The notes beneath the pieces are model-generated. The model was not told where the DNA came from, searched no databases, and worked only from the letters and a program-made list of their open reading frames with translations. A stretch of 5,542 nt of DNA from Deltaproteobacteria bacterium. GTDB taxonomy: Bacteria > Desulfobacterota > Desulfobacteria > Desulfobacterales > BuS5. The stretch covers positions 1-5,542 of the forward strand of contig JAGGWL010000305.1 of NCBI GenBank assembly GCA_021157555.1, read 5' to 3'. Below, in pieces: positions 1 through 5,542 of the stretch. A program made the translations under genes and the position numbers. Positions within the stretch are counted from its first letter, which is position 1. The number at the start of each line of letters is the position of its first letter.

Positions 1-109
1 AGCCCGGCATCTCTTTTTCTGATAGTTGCATTTCTTTTATGCCGAAATCCGCAAGCGATATATCAGCAATTTTAAAGGGCAGTGTGAGATCTATTTTCAT
101 ACAGGTCAT
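1..109 (-). CDS. ahcY: S-adenosylhomocysteine hydrolase (adenosylhomocysteinase), N-terminal fragment
   Basis: Only the first 36 codons are visible; the gene runs off the low-coordinate edge. The peptide contains ADISLADFG followed by a basic/acidic stretch and SEKEMPG, which matches the conserved N-terminus of adenosylhomocysteinase (ADISLADxGRKEI...AExEMPGL in the family). The family is a cytosolic NAD-dependent enzyme that splits S-adenosylhomocysteine into homocysteine and adenosine, relieving product inhibition of methyltransferases. I chose the ATG at 109-107 because an AGGAGG lies 5 bases upstream. A second in-frame ATG at 100-98 (giving MKIDL...) is 14 bases from that site and less likely. 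The position corresponding to the usual Arg in GRKE is Ile here (GIKE). The gene follows flgD in the same direction but is separated from it by a hairpin and a repeat element, so it is probably expressed separately. Identity rests on a short piece, but the motif is characteristic. Confidence 0.85.
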   Translation of the reverse strand, partial: MTCMKIDLTLPFKIADISLADFGIKEMQLSEKEMPG

Positions 110-114
110 CTTAA

Positions 115-120
115 CCTCCT
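115..120 (-). promoter_or_regulatory. Strong Shine-Dalgarno of ahcY
   Basis: A perfect AGGAGG (read on the minus strand) sits 5 bases before the ATG at 109-107 and fixes the ahcY start there. I could not pick out a convincing -35/-10 pair or a -24/-12 element for ahcY between it and 311. The repeat element starts only 8 bases upstream (129). Confidence 0.8.
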
Positions 121-128
121 TATAATCT

Positions 129-270
129 GAGCCAATTTCAAAACGCCCCCTTTTGCCCGATCTCTTCGTCAGTCACAAATTTTAATCCTCGAAATACTTA
201 ATGTATTCCTGTGGTTAAAATTTTTGTCTTCCTTGACCTCGAACAAAATTGAACATTTTGAAACTGGCTC
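129..270. repeat. Long imperfect palindromic intergenic element (MITE/REP-like)
   Basis: The element is bounded by 17-base inverted ends: GAGCCAATTTCAAAACG at 129-145, and at 254-270 a segment whose reverse complement matches it at 15 of 17 positions. Inside are two more inverted pairs on the same centre (about position 200): AAATTTTAA at 177-185 with TTAAAATTT at 215-223, and AATAC at 193-197 with GTATT at 203-207, leaving a TTAAT loop. The flanks between the outer and inner arms also pair loosely. The whole unit could therefore fold as one long hairpin in DNA or RNA. It has no credible coding content, and I see no clear target-site duplication. It fills most of the flgD-ahcY gap. This architecture is typical of non-autonomous miniature elements or palindromic intergenic repeats. 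Copy number in the genome cannot be seen from here. Confidence 0.6.
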
Positions 271-303
271 CCTTGTAAAAAAATTAAATCGTATATAAAT
301 TTT

Positions 304-339
304 ATATAAAAGTAGAGACGCAAAATTTTGCGTCTCTAC
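304..339 (-). terminator. Perfect palindrome/likely terminator at the end of the flagellar operon
   Basis: Positions 312-339 form a perfect 28-bp palindrome with arms GTAGAGACGCAAAA and TTTTGCGTCTCTAC. As RNA it gives at least a 10-bp stem with a short AAAAUUUU centre that can pair further. On the minus strand it is followed by TTTTATAT (311-304) in very AT-rich DNA, whereas on the plus strand no T-run follows, so intrinsic termination is plausible only for the flagellar direction. The T-run is just four bases long, so the terminator may be leaky. A second AT-only inverted repeat (8-bp arms, 292-299 and 301-308) follows directly. The flgD stop codon TAG (338-336) lies inside the stem. Very similar palindromes are common dispersed repeats in some bacteria, so it may be an inserted repeat acting as a terminator. 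Confidence 0.6.
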
Positions 340-1016
340 AAATCTGTTGAATCTGTAACATCCACTATATCACTCAAAGCAATTGACCTGTTCTCAACGA
401 GCAATTCTGCCTTGTTGTCCTTAAATGTAACTCCTTTTACCCTGCCCTCAGTATAGGTTGTTGCATCGACACGTTCTCCGCTCCCGTCATAAGCCATTAT
501 TTCAAATTGATATTCACCATCAGCAACTGTATTTCCATAATTATCAGTTCCATCCCATGCCATGGTCTGCTCACCTGAATCAAGCGATCCTGCCTCCATA
601 CTTTTAACAAGATTGTCATTGGAATCATATATATTGACAACAGCATCATTCGCTTGCGCGGTTAATGTAAAAAATAGACTACCCGGCATTCCGTTGTTTA
701 CGCTAATAGTATCTCCTATCGCCCTTATATCCTTACCAATAAAAGAAACCGCCTGTGAATTATTGATTGACGATTGATAAAGCTGTGAATATTCCAAATT
801 TTCATTAACATTGTTTAGTTGCTCAAGAGAGCTGAACTCGGCCAGTTGAGCTGTAAAAGCGGTGCTGTCCATTGGATTTAAAGGATCCTGATACTGCAGT
901 TGCGTTACAAGAAGTTCCAGAAACGCGTCCTTATCCATTTCATTTGATTCGGTAGCAGCAAAACCGCTTCCTTGACTATCAGTACTATTGACATTATTTA
1001 ATCCTGTGATCGTCAT
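336..1016 (-). CDS. flgD: Flagellar hook assembly scaffold/cap protein FlgD
   Basis: A 226-residue protein with the usual FlgD layout. After a Ser/Asn-rich, probably flexible N-terminus (1-27) comes the conserved export/cap signature at about residues 31-70: FLELLVTQLQYQDPLNPMD, then TAFTAQLAEFSSLEQL. About 110-180 is the Ig-like/FlgD region with the typical WDGTDNYGNTVADGEYQF segment (154-171), followed by the closing beta segment with GRVKGV (191-196). In the family, FlgD is exported and caps the growing hook so that FlgE subunits polymerise; it is not part of the finished filament. The start is the ATG at 1016-1014, preceded by GGGAGGTG at 8 bases. A longer in-frame reading back to 1106 overlaps the fliK end and lacks family similarity. 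fliK ends 19 bases upstream. The last residues (after LSDIVDV) look unconserved, and the stop codon is embedded in the downstream palindrome. Confidence 0.95.
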   Translation of the reverse strand: MTITGLNNVNSTDSQGSGFAATESNEMDKDAFLELLVTQLQYQDPLNPMDSTAFTAQLAEFSSLEQLNNVNENLEYSQLYQSSINNSQAVSFIGKDIRAIGDTISVNNGMPGSLFFTLTAQANDAVVNIYDSNDNLVKSMEAGSLDSGEQTMAWDGTDNYGNTVADGEYQFEIMAYDGSGERVDATTYTEGRVKGVTFKDNKAELLVENRSIALSDIVDVTDSTDL

Positions 1017-1024
1017 TTGATCAT

Positions 1025-1032
1025 CACCTCCC
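1025..1032 (-). promoter_or_regulatory. Shine-Dalgarno deciding the flgD start
   Basis: GGGAGGTG on the minus strand lies 8 bases before the ATG at 1016-1014, in the short gap after the fliK stop codon. It supports the 226-residue FlgD over any start inside fliK. Confidence 0.8.
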
Positions 1033-1035
1033 TGT

Positions 1036-2859
1036 TTACGCAAAAACACCAATAAGATTGCTTCCTTTATCCTGTTCAACAAGTGCAACAGGCACCTCCG
1101 ATTCATCAGGTGCTGCCTGCTCTGAATCCCTGCCTGTATACTCTCTATTTTTCATTTTAAAAAATTCATTATAGCCTTCTTTTCCACTATTCTTGTCGAA
1201 ATCCCCCGCCATAAAAACATCAAATTTATCTATTGCCAAACCATGATTGCCCAGGTCAGCCTTAAGATGATGCAAATTATTTTCAATAAGCTCTTTTACA
1301 TAAGGATTATCTGCTATAATTTTAACCAAAACATGCTGATTCTCGGTTACTATTTTCAAATGTATCCGGCCCAGAGATTCAGGCTTAAGGCTGATTTTTA
1401 TTTCGTTTTGCCCTTTTCGTAATATTAATACGGCTTTGTCGATTATCTGTGGCAAAACTTCCGCAGTCGCAGGTTTTTGAACAGGTGCATCAGCTTTTAC
1501 AGTACCAGCTGATTGTTCCAAAAAATGAGTTTTTGAAGAAATATTACCGATCTCTATCTTTTCCCCGCCGATTTGAATCTTGCTTATATTTGAATCCTTA
1601 TTTTTAATGTCCTCTATTTGAGTAAAAACCAACTCAGCAACTTTAGGGCTTGCTTCCTCAGGTGTATAATTTACACCACCGCCTTCCAGTGCCCGTAAGG
1701 GTGCTTTATCGAATCTATTTTGAGCCGGTGCTTTTGATTCAAGTTTACTGAAAAATTCTTTTCTGCCGCCGGAATTATCATCAAAAGATTTGTCAAAGCC
1801 TGTAAAAAGAATTTCTTTTTTTTGAAAAAAACTCAGGTTATCTTTTTTTATATTCTGCTCATAATCAGCAATATCTTTTTTAATAGTCTCACTTCCTGCT
1901 TCAGATTGAGCCTGCCTGTATTCAGGCGAACCATGAATTTCTGACAAAACTATTTCTTTGGAGTTAATTTGATTGCCATTCTTCAACTCTAATAATTCAG
2001 AAGCATTATTAACAATTTTAATATTTACTTTTTCAGTTGTATCAGCCCCGATTGTATCCATTTGAGACTTATTGTTTTTTATTGGAATGTCAGTATCTTG
2101 AATATCTGACTTTGCAATTAATAAATCACTTTTTGAATCATTCATATTTGCTGATTCAAAATTTTTAATTAATTCAATCTGATCGGCAGATTCAGGATTA
2201 TTCCATTTTTCTGTAAACTCTCCGGAGATCTTCTTACTGCCGTCGATCAAATTTAAATTATCCTTAACGGCAAACTCCGTTGTGTTTACAGAAGCATTGT
2301 TAATAATTTTAGTATTTGCTTTTTCAGTTGTATCAGCCCCGATTGTATCCATTTGAGGCTTATTGTTTTTTATTGGAATGTCAGTATCTTGAACATCTGA
2401 CTTTGCAATTAAAAAATTACTTTTTGAATCATTCATATTTGCTGATTCAAAATTTTTAACTGATTCAATCTTATCGGCAAATTCAGAATTATTCCATTTT
2501 TCTGTAAACTCTCCGAATATCTTATTACTGCCGCCGATCAAGTTTAAATTATCCTTAACAGTAAACTCTCTTTTGTTTACAGCAGCATCTATTTGTTCAG
2601 TCTGCTCACTTGGAGGCGTTTCCGAAATTACCTCTTCTTGCAATAATTTAATATTTTTATTGTGCTGTTTTATAGAATTTAGACCTGCCGGCACAGTATT
2701 GATTTGTTCATTTAATAAACCTGTAAACGCAGATAAAAAAACGCCCTCTTCTTCTGTCAAATCACTGGTTGTTTCAAGATTTTTAATATTTTTTTTCTTT
2801 CCAGCAATTTCTAAAAAGCCCTTATCCGTATCCTGAAAAATCAACATATCAGTTTGCAT
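1036..2859 (-). CDS. fliK: Flagellar hook-length control protein FliK, long form with internal duplication
   Basis: A 607-residue protein. The C-terminal part at about residues 475-551 matches the FliK/Flg_hook domain: a hydrophobic strand, then the core LKPESLGRIHLKI, then a run ending in NPYVKELIENNLHHLKADL and a final strand. The family's N-terminal part acts as a secreted molecular ruler, while the C-terminal domain switches the export gate (FlhB) from hook to filament substrates. The long N-terminal two thirds are hydrophilic and rich in Asn, Lys, Ser, Asp and Glu, as expected for a disordered ruler. They contain two adjacent 97-residue copies of the same sequence (residues 92-188 and 189-285). 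At 607 residues it is clearly longer than the enterobacterial FliK (about 400). I chose the ATG at 2859-2857 because AAGGA lies 9 bases upstream; the TTG two codons earlier is too close to that site. The gene lies 24 bases after fliJ and 19 bases before flgD, so it is almost certainly cotranscribed. Function rests on the C-terminal domain and gene order, since FliK N-termini are not conserved. Confidence 0.93.
   Translation of the reverse strand: MQTDMLIFQDTDKGFLEIAGKKKNIKNLETTSDLTEEEGVFLSAFTGLLNEQINTVPAGLNSIKQHNKNIKLLQEEVISETPPSEQTEQIDAAVNKREFTVKDNLNLIGGSNKIFGEFTEKWNNSEFADKIESVKNFESANMNDSKSNFLIAKSDVQDTDIPIKNNKPQMDTIGADTTEKANTKIINNASVNTTEFAVKDNLNLIDGSKKISGEFTEKWNNPESADQIELIKNFESANMNDSKSDLLIAKSDIQDTDIPIKNNKSQMDTIGADTTEKVNIKIVNNASELLELKNGNQINSKEIVLSEIHGSPEYRQAQSEAGSETIKKDIADYEQNIKKDNLSFFQKKEILFTGFDKSFDDNSGGRKEFFSKLESKAPAQNRFDKAPLRALEGGGVNYTPEEASPKVAELVFTQIEDIKNKDSNISKIQIGGEKIEIGNISSKTHFLEQSAGTVKADAPVQKPATAEVLPQIIDKAVLILRKGQNEIKISLKPESLGRIHLKIVTENQHVLVKIIADNPYVKELIENNLHHLKADLGNHGLAIDKFDVFMAGDFDKNSGKEGYNEFFKMKNREYTGRDSEQAAPDESEVPVALVEQDKGSNLIGVFA
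2005..2586 (-). repeat. Two tandem 291-bp in-frame repeat units inside fliK
   Basis: Unit 1 is 2296-2586 and unit 2 is 2005-2295, directly abutting. Aligned without gaps they differ at 24 of 291 bases by my hand count (about 92% identity). The unit is exactly 97 codons, so the frame is kept. The encoded copies differ at 19 of 97 residues. Shared landmarks are KDNLNLI, GEFTEKWNN, KNFESANMNDSKS, QDTDIPIKNNK and QMDTIGADTTEK. This is a segmental duplication within the ruler region of FliK, followed by divergence. The flanking FliK sequence shows no third copy. Confidence 0.95.
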
Positions 2860-2883
2860 GGTCAAATTTCCTTTCTGAAATTG

Positions 2884-3336
2884 TTAATTTTTTAAAAAAC
2901 TAATTTTCCTGGCAAAATTATTTACAGCCACTTCATTAATAAAAAGCTCTTCTTTTTTGGCTAATTTACGGGCATACGCTTCCAGCCCCTTTTCTTTTAA
3001 TTTTTCCAATGCTTTTCTGTTTTTTACAGCCTCAAGAAGAACCATGCGTTTATTCCCAATCTCTTTTTCTACTTCAACAATTCTCTGATCCTGTTGATCA
3101 ATGTTGGCAGCAAGTCGTTGAATAAAATTATGGTATATAAGATTATCACCGGCAGTAATCCCCTTGCTTGTTTTTTGGTTCAGTTCTGTCATATTTTTCT
3201 CCCGCTCTTTTTTAAAATTCATTTTTTTGTTCATCTCTTCCTGCAGCAATCTTTGTAAATCTGCCAACTCCTTTTGAAAAGACTCTTCTATAGATTTTCT
3301 ATGACCCAACAGTGATTCAAGAGAAAATTTATACAT
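2884..3336 (-). CDS. fliJ: Flagellar export protein FliJ
   Basis: A 150-residue, highly charged, almost entirely helical protein with no membrane segment, matching the usual FliJ length of about 145-150. The N-terminus MYKFSLESLLGHRKSIEES follows the family pattern of an aromatic/hydrophobic start, LxxLLxxR, then a long coiled coil. The C-terminal segment at about residues 105-142 (VKNRKALEKLKEKGLEAY...NNFAR) is the most typical FliJ part. In the family, FliJ is the stalk-like subunit inserted in the FliI hexamer ring, resembling the gamma subunit of F1, and it links the ATPase to FlhA and to export chaperones. The start is the ATG at 3336-3334. Its ribosome binding site is weak (GAG about 8 bases upstream). 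It lies 47 bases after fliI, the widest gap in the flagellar block, and 24 bases before fliK. Assignment relies on both sequence pattern and position, because FliJ diverges quickly. Confidence 0.9.
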   Translation of the reverse strand: MYKFSLESLLGHRKSIEESFQKELADLQRLLQEEMNKKMNFKKEREKNMTELNQKTSKGITAGDNLIYHNFIQRLAANIDQQDQRIVEVEKEIGNKRMVLLEAVKNRKALEKLKEKGLEAYARKLAKKEELFINEVAVNNFARKISFLKN

Positions 3337-3383
3337 GTTCAGGTCTCGACAAAAAATAACCTGGAATTTTTGTTACCAAGCCC

Positions 3384-4703
3384 TTATTTAAAAAGATTCC
3401 TGAGCTCCCTGATGCTCTCTTCATAATTGATCTTCTCTCCAATTCCCTGCATTAGAAATGAATTAATTTTTTCTATTATATCAATAGCATAATCAATTTT
3501 ATGATTGCTGCCGGCGACATACGCACCAATATTAATCAAATCTTCAGCTTTTTGATATGTCGCCAAAACCGACTTTAATTTGTCTGCATATTTTTGATGT
3601 TCGGAATCTGTTATATCAATCATTACCCGGCTGATACTTTTTAATACATCAATTGCAGGATAATGATTATGCGTGGCAAGCTCTCTTGAGAGAACAATAT
3701 GCCCGTCTAATATAGATCTGACCGAATCGGCTATGGGGTCATTCATGTCGTCACCCTCCACAAGGACAGTATAAAGCCCTGTTATTGTGCCCCGCCCTGA
3801 AGATGTTCCGGCTCTTTCCAGCAATTTCGGCAAAATTGTAAAGACAGACGGAGTATATCCTTTAGTGGTGGGTGGTTCACCAAGAGCAAGCCCTATTTCC
3901 CGTTGCGCCATGGCGAATCTTGTTACGGAATCCATCATCAGATTTACATGTTTGCCTTGATCACGAAAATACTCAGCTATGGCTGTTGCTATAAAAGCTC
4001 CCCTCATTCTAATTAAAGGGAACCGATCTGAAGTTGCAACCACAACAACCGATTTTTTAAGGCCTTCTTCACCAAGCTCCTTTTCGATAAATTCATTTAC
4101 TTCCCTGCCTCTTTCTCCTATGAGAGCAATAACATTTATATCTGCACTTGTGTTGCGGGCGATCATACCTAGTAAAACACTTTTACCAACACCAGATCCT
4201 GCAAATATGCCTATTCTTTGCCCGCATCCTATTGTTAAAAGCCCATTAACAGCCCTTATACCTAAATCCAGAGGTTTTTTTATTCGACTTCTATTCAAAG
4301 GATTCAAGGGTTCTGCATATAATGGATATTTATCGTCAGCCTTTATCCTTCCTTTATTGTCCAAGGGATTCCCAAGGCCGTCAATTACCCTGCCTAAAAG
4401 ATCATTCCCTACAGATATCAAAGCCTTCTGCTCCCTGGCCACAACCCTGCTGCCAGGACCGATGCCCCTGATATCATCCAGGGGCACAAGCAGAATTCTG
4501 TTCCCTCGAAAACCCAGGACTTCCGCTCTTATTTTTTTCTCATTTTCTTTTGAATAAATTTCACAAATACTCCCAAGCATGGATGCCGGCCCGCGGGCTT
4601 CCGTAACAAGGCCTGTTACTTCGACTACCTTGCCTGTCGCATTTATAGAAGGCACGGCTTCAAGCATGGTATAGTATTTGTTAAAATCAATAGCAGGGTT
4701 CAT
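3384..4703 (-). CDS. fliI: Flagellum-specific export ATPase FliI
   Basis: A complete 439-residue protein of typical FliI length. An N-terminal beta-barrel region (about 20-95) is followed by the RecA-like ATPase core. Walker A is AGSGVGKS at 168-175. The GERGREV motif is at 196-202, with Glu197 in the position of the catalytic carboxylate of F1-beta. Walker B is VNLMMDS with Asp258, and it continues into the family-typical TRFAMAQREIGLALGEPP (261-278). The ATP synthase alpha/beta signature PAIDVLKSIS is at 349-358. FliI forms a hexamer under the export gate and, with FliH and FliJ, helps load and unfold substrates for flagellar type III secretion. No key residue is missing. The start ATG at 4703-4701 overlaps the fliH stop codon as ATGA, implying translational coupling. 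A virulence-type SctN ATPase is the main alternative, but the flagellar neighbours decide for FliI. Confidence 0.98.
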   Translation of the reverse strand: MNPAIDFNKYYTMLEAVPSINATGKVVEVTGLVTEARGPASMLGSICEIYSKENEKKIRAEVLGFRGNRILLVPLDDIRGIGPGSRVVAREQKALISVGNDLLGRVIDGLGNPLDNKGRIKADDKYPLYAEPLNPLNRSRIKKPLDLGIRAVNGLLTIGCGQRIGIFAGSGVGKSVLLGMIARNTSADINVIALIGERGREVNEFIEKELGEEGLKKSVVVVATSDRFPLIRMRGAFIATAIAEYFRDQGKHVNLMMDSVTRFAMAQREIGLALGEPPTTKGYTPSVFTILPKLLERAGTSSGRGTITGLYTVLVEGDDMNDPIADSVRSILDGHIVLSRELATHNHYPAIDVLKSISRVMIDITDSEHQKYADKLKSVLATYQKAEDLINIGAYVAGSNHKIDYAIDIIEKINSFLMQGIGEKINYEESIRELRNLFK

Positions 4704-5422
4704 TTTTTATTTAAAATTTCCTCTAAAAACACTTCTTTTATAACCATCAACTGGCTCTCGATCCTTGCATCAATCTCGCCGGAATCGGTCTCCAAAACAC
4801 ATCCACCCCTGGAGATTTCTGCATCAGCTTCAAAATTAACGCTGCTTTTTGCCAGAATATTATCAATTTCTAAAGATTCAGCATTCTGAATATAAGATAA
4901 ATCATAGGGATTAATTTTTATTTTAGTCGTCTCATTATCCATGATTTTTTTAAAAGATTCTTTGATAATTTTAATGATAGAATCATCATTTTTCTCAATC
5001 TCGGCATGCAGGATCTTCTCTGCTATACACAACGATAGTTTTACTGCTGCTTTTTCCGCATTTAGACAGACGCTTTTTTTAAATTCTTCCAATTCGACAA
5101 AAGCTTCCCGCAATTCATCGACAATTGATATGAGAATCTTTTTTTCTGATTCTTTTTCTGATTCTTTCCCTTTTTCAAACCCTTCTGAATAGGCCGCTTC
5201 TTTAATATTGATCATCTCATTTTGTTCAAAATCTTCAGTTCCTTCTATGTCAAATTGATTAACCGAAGATTCCGAGAAAGATTTTTCCAATTTTCCAAAA
5301 GAAATATGTCTGAATTGATCATCAACTTCAGCATCTGTGCCTGCAGGAATTTGATCAATCAATATATCAGGGAAAAGATGCCGCTCTAATAAGTCTTTGG
5401 CATTTGAATTTCCGGTTTTCAT
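4700..5422 (-). CDS. fliH: Flagellar assembly protein FliH (ATPase regulator)
   Basis: A 240-residue acidic protein from the ATG at 5422-5420, or 247 residues from the ATG at 5443-5441. The N-terminal third (to about residue 75) is low in similarity. It is followed by AYSEGFEKGKE, a short form of the GxxxG-type motif of FliH, then a charged coiled coil (about 85-125). The C-terminal domain resembles the V-type ATPase E subunit, with ILHAEI at about 137-142 and the diagnostic SRGGCVLETDSGEIDARIES at about 204-223 near the end. FliH is the peripheral-stalk-like dimer that binds the FliI N-terminus, restrains its ATPase and tethers it to the C-ring. I prefer the 5422 start. It follows the fliG stop by 4 bases and has a weak GGA 7 bases upstream, while the 5443 start overlaps fliG by 17 bases and its GGGGGAG directly abuts the ATG. 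The 3' end overlaps fliI by 4 bases. Confidence 0.92.
   Translation of the reverse strand: MKTGNSNAKDLLERHLFPDILIDQIPAGTDAEVDDQFRHISFGKLEKSFSESSVNQFDIEGTEDFEQNEMINIKEAAYSEGFEKGKESEKESEKKILISIVDELREAFVELEEFKKSVCLNAEKAAVKLSLCIAEKILHAEIEKNDDSIIKIIKESFKKIMDNETTKIKINPYDLSYIQNAESLEIDNILAKSSVNFEADAEISRGGCVLETDSGEIDARIESQLMVIKEVFLEEILNKK
5144..5167 (-). repeat. Perfect 12-bp tandem duplication in fliH coiled coil
   Basis: TTCTGATTCTTT (plus strand) occurs twice in a row at 5144-5155 and 5156-5167 with no mismatch. It encodes the ESEKESEK run in the charged helix after the GxxxG-like motif. A 4-residue period fits insertion into a helix without breaking it. It is probably simple replication slippage. 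Confidence 0.85.
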
Positions 5423-5426
5423 AAAA

Positions 5427-5542
5427 TTATCCAACGAATTCATCTCCCCCGCGTCCGGCTATTACCACTTCCCCTTTGCCTTCTTTATCCTGAATTATAT
5501 TGGTAATCTTTTGTTGGGCATCTGATACATCCTTCATCTTGA
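5427..5542 (-). CDS. fliG: Flagellar motor switch protein FliG, C-terminal end
   Basis: Only the last 37 codons plus the TAA stop (5429-5427) are in the window; the gene continues beyond the high-coordinate edge. The peptide KDVSDAQQKITNIIQ followed by EVVIAGRGGDEFVG matches the typical FliG C-terminal end (KDVEEAQxKIVxxxRxLEExGxIVIxRGGEEExxV). FliG-C forms the upper rim of the C-ring that contacts MotA stators; the torque-generating charged helix lies upstream and cannot be judged here. Its position immediately before fliH is the standard fliF-fliG-fliH-fliI order. The last codons overlap the alternative, less likely fliH start at 5443. The fragment is short, but motif and context agree. Confidence 0.88.
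   Translation of the reverse strand, partial: KMKDVSDAQQKITNIIQDKEGKGEVVIAGRGGDEFVG

Noticed and set aside
129..270. CRISPR repeat or attachment site
   Set aside because: There is one inverted structure with no regularly spaced direct repeats, and no integrase or cas gene in view.
110..311. Sigma-54 or sigma-70 promoter for ahcY
   Set aside because: A TATAAG-like string near 120 sits on the ribosome binding site, and no -35 or -24/-12 pair with correct spacing was convincing.
110..335. SAH riboswitch upstream of ahcY
   Set aside because: SAH riboswitches precede ahcY in some proteobacteria, but I could not find the conserved GC-rich core. The sequence here is an AT-rich symmetrical palindrome without that consensus.
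562..777. Plus-strand open frame opposite flgD, and similar ones at 2573-2836 and 4941-5192
   Set aside because: All lie antisense to well-supported flagellar genes and show no recognisable protein or plausible operon context.
1017..1106. 30-residue N-terminal extension of FlgD reaching into the fliK 3' end
   Set aside because: The strong Shine-Dalgarno before 1016 and the family start pattern support the shorter protein; the extension is out-of-frame fliK sequence.
3979..4557. 192-codon open frame on the plus strand opposite fliI
   Set aside because: It is fully antisense to the conserved FliI catalytic core, has Ser/Pro/Leu-rich low-information sequence and no family resemblance. It is a shadow of the coding strand.
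3384..5443. Virulence-type (non-flagellar) type III secretion ATPase operon
   Set aside because: The adjoining fliG end, the FliK C-terminal domain and the clear FlgD make this the flagellar system.

Overview
The window is a stretch of a flagellar gene cluster. Every gene is read on the minus strand, so transcription runs from high to low coordinates. The order is fliG (3' end only), fliH, fliI, fliJ, fliK, flgD, followed by an intergenic region with two palindromic elements and then the 5' end of ahcY (S-adenosylhomocysteine hydrolase). The DNA is AT-rich, and the fliG-H-I-J-K-flgD order is one seen in several phyla, including delta-proteobacteria and spirochaetes. An AT-rich Desulfobacterota (sulfate-reducer type) bacterium is my best guess. 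It rests on gene order, the look of the proteins and the repetitive intergenic palindromes, with no marker gene to confirm it.

Region by region: 5427-5542 is the fliG C-terminus. fliH (about 4700-5422) starts within or just after the end of fliG and overlaps fliI by 4 bases (ATGA). fliI (3384-4703) is a complete export ATPase with intact catalytic motifs. fliJ (2884-3336) is its coiled-coil stalk partner. fliK (1036-2859) is a long hook-length ruler with a large internal tandem duplication. flgD (336-1016) is the hook cap/scaffold protein. The flagellar genes are packed with gaps of 47 bases or less, which suggests one transcription unit. It appears to end at a perfect 28-bp palindrome (312-339) that contains the flgD stop codon. 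Between that and ahcY lies a roughly 142-bp long imperfect palindrome (129-270) that looks like a mobile or repeated intergenic element and ends 8 bases short of the ahcY ribosome binding site.

How the genes work together: FliH, FliI and FliJ form the cytoplasmic ATPase complex of the flagellar type III export apparatus. It delivers FlgD (hook cap) and FliK (ruler and substrate-specificity switch) for hook assembly. FliG belongs to the rotor/switch. AhcY is unrelated housekeeping metabolism (methyl cycle) and marks the edge of the flagellar block. flgE, which often follows flgD, is not in the window.

I see no clearly new system. The items most worth a second look are the 291-bp in-frame duplication in fliK, the concentric palindromic element at 129-270, and the palindrome that supplies the flgD stop codon.
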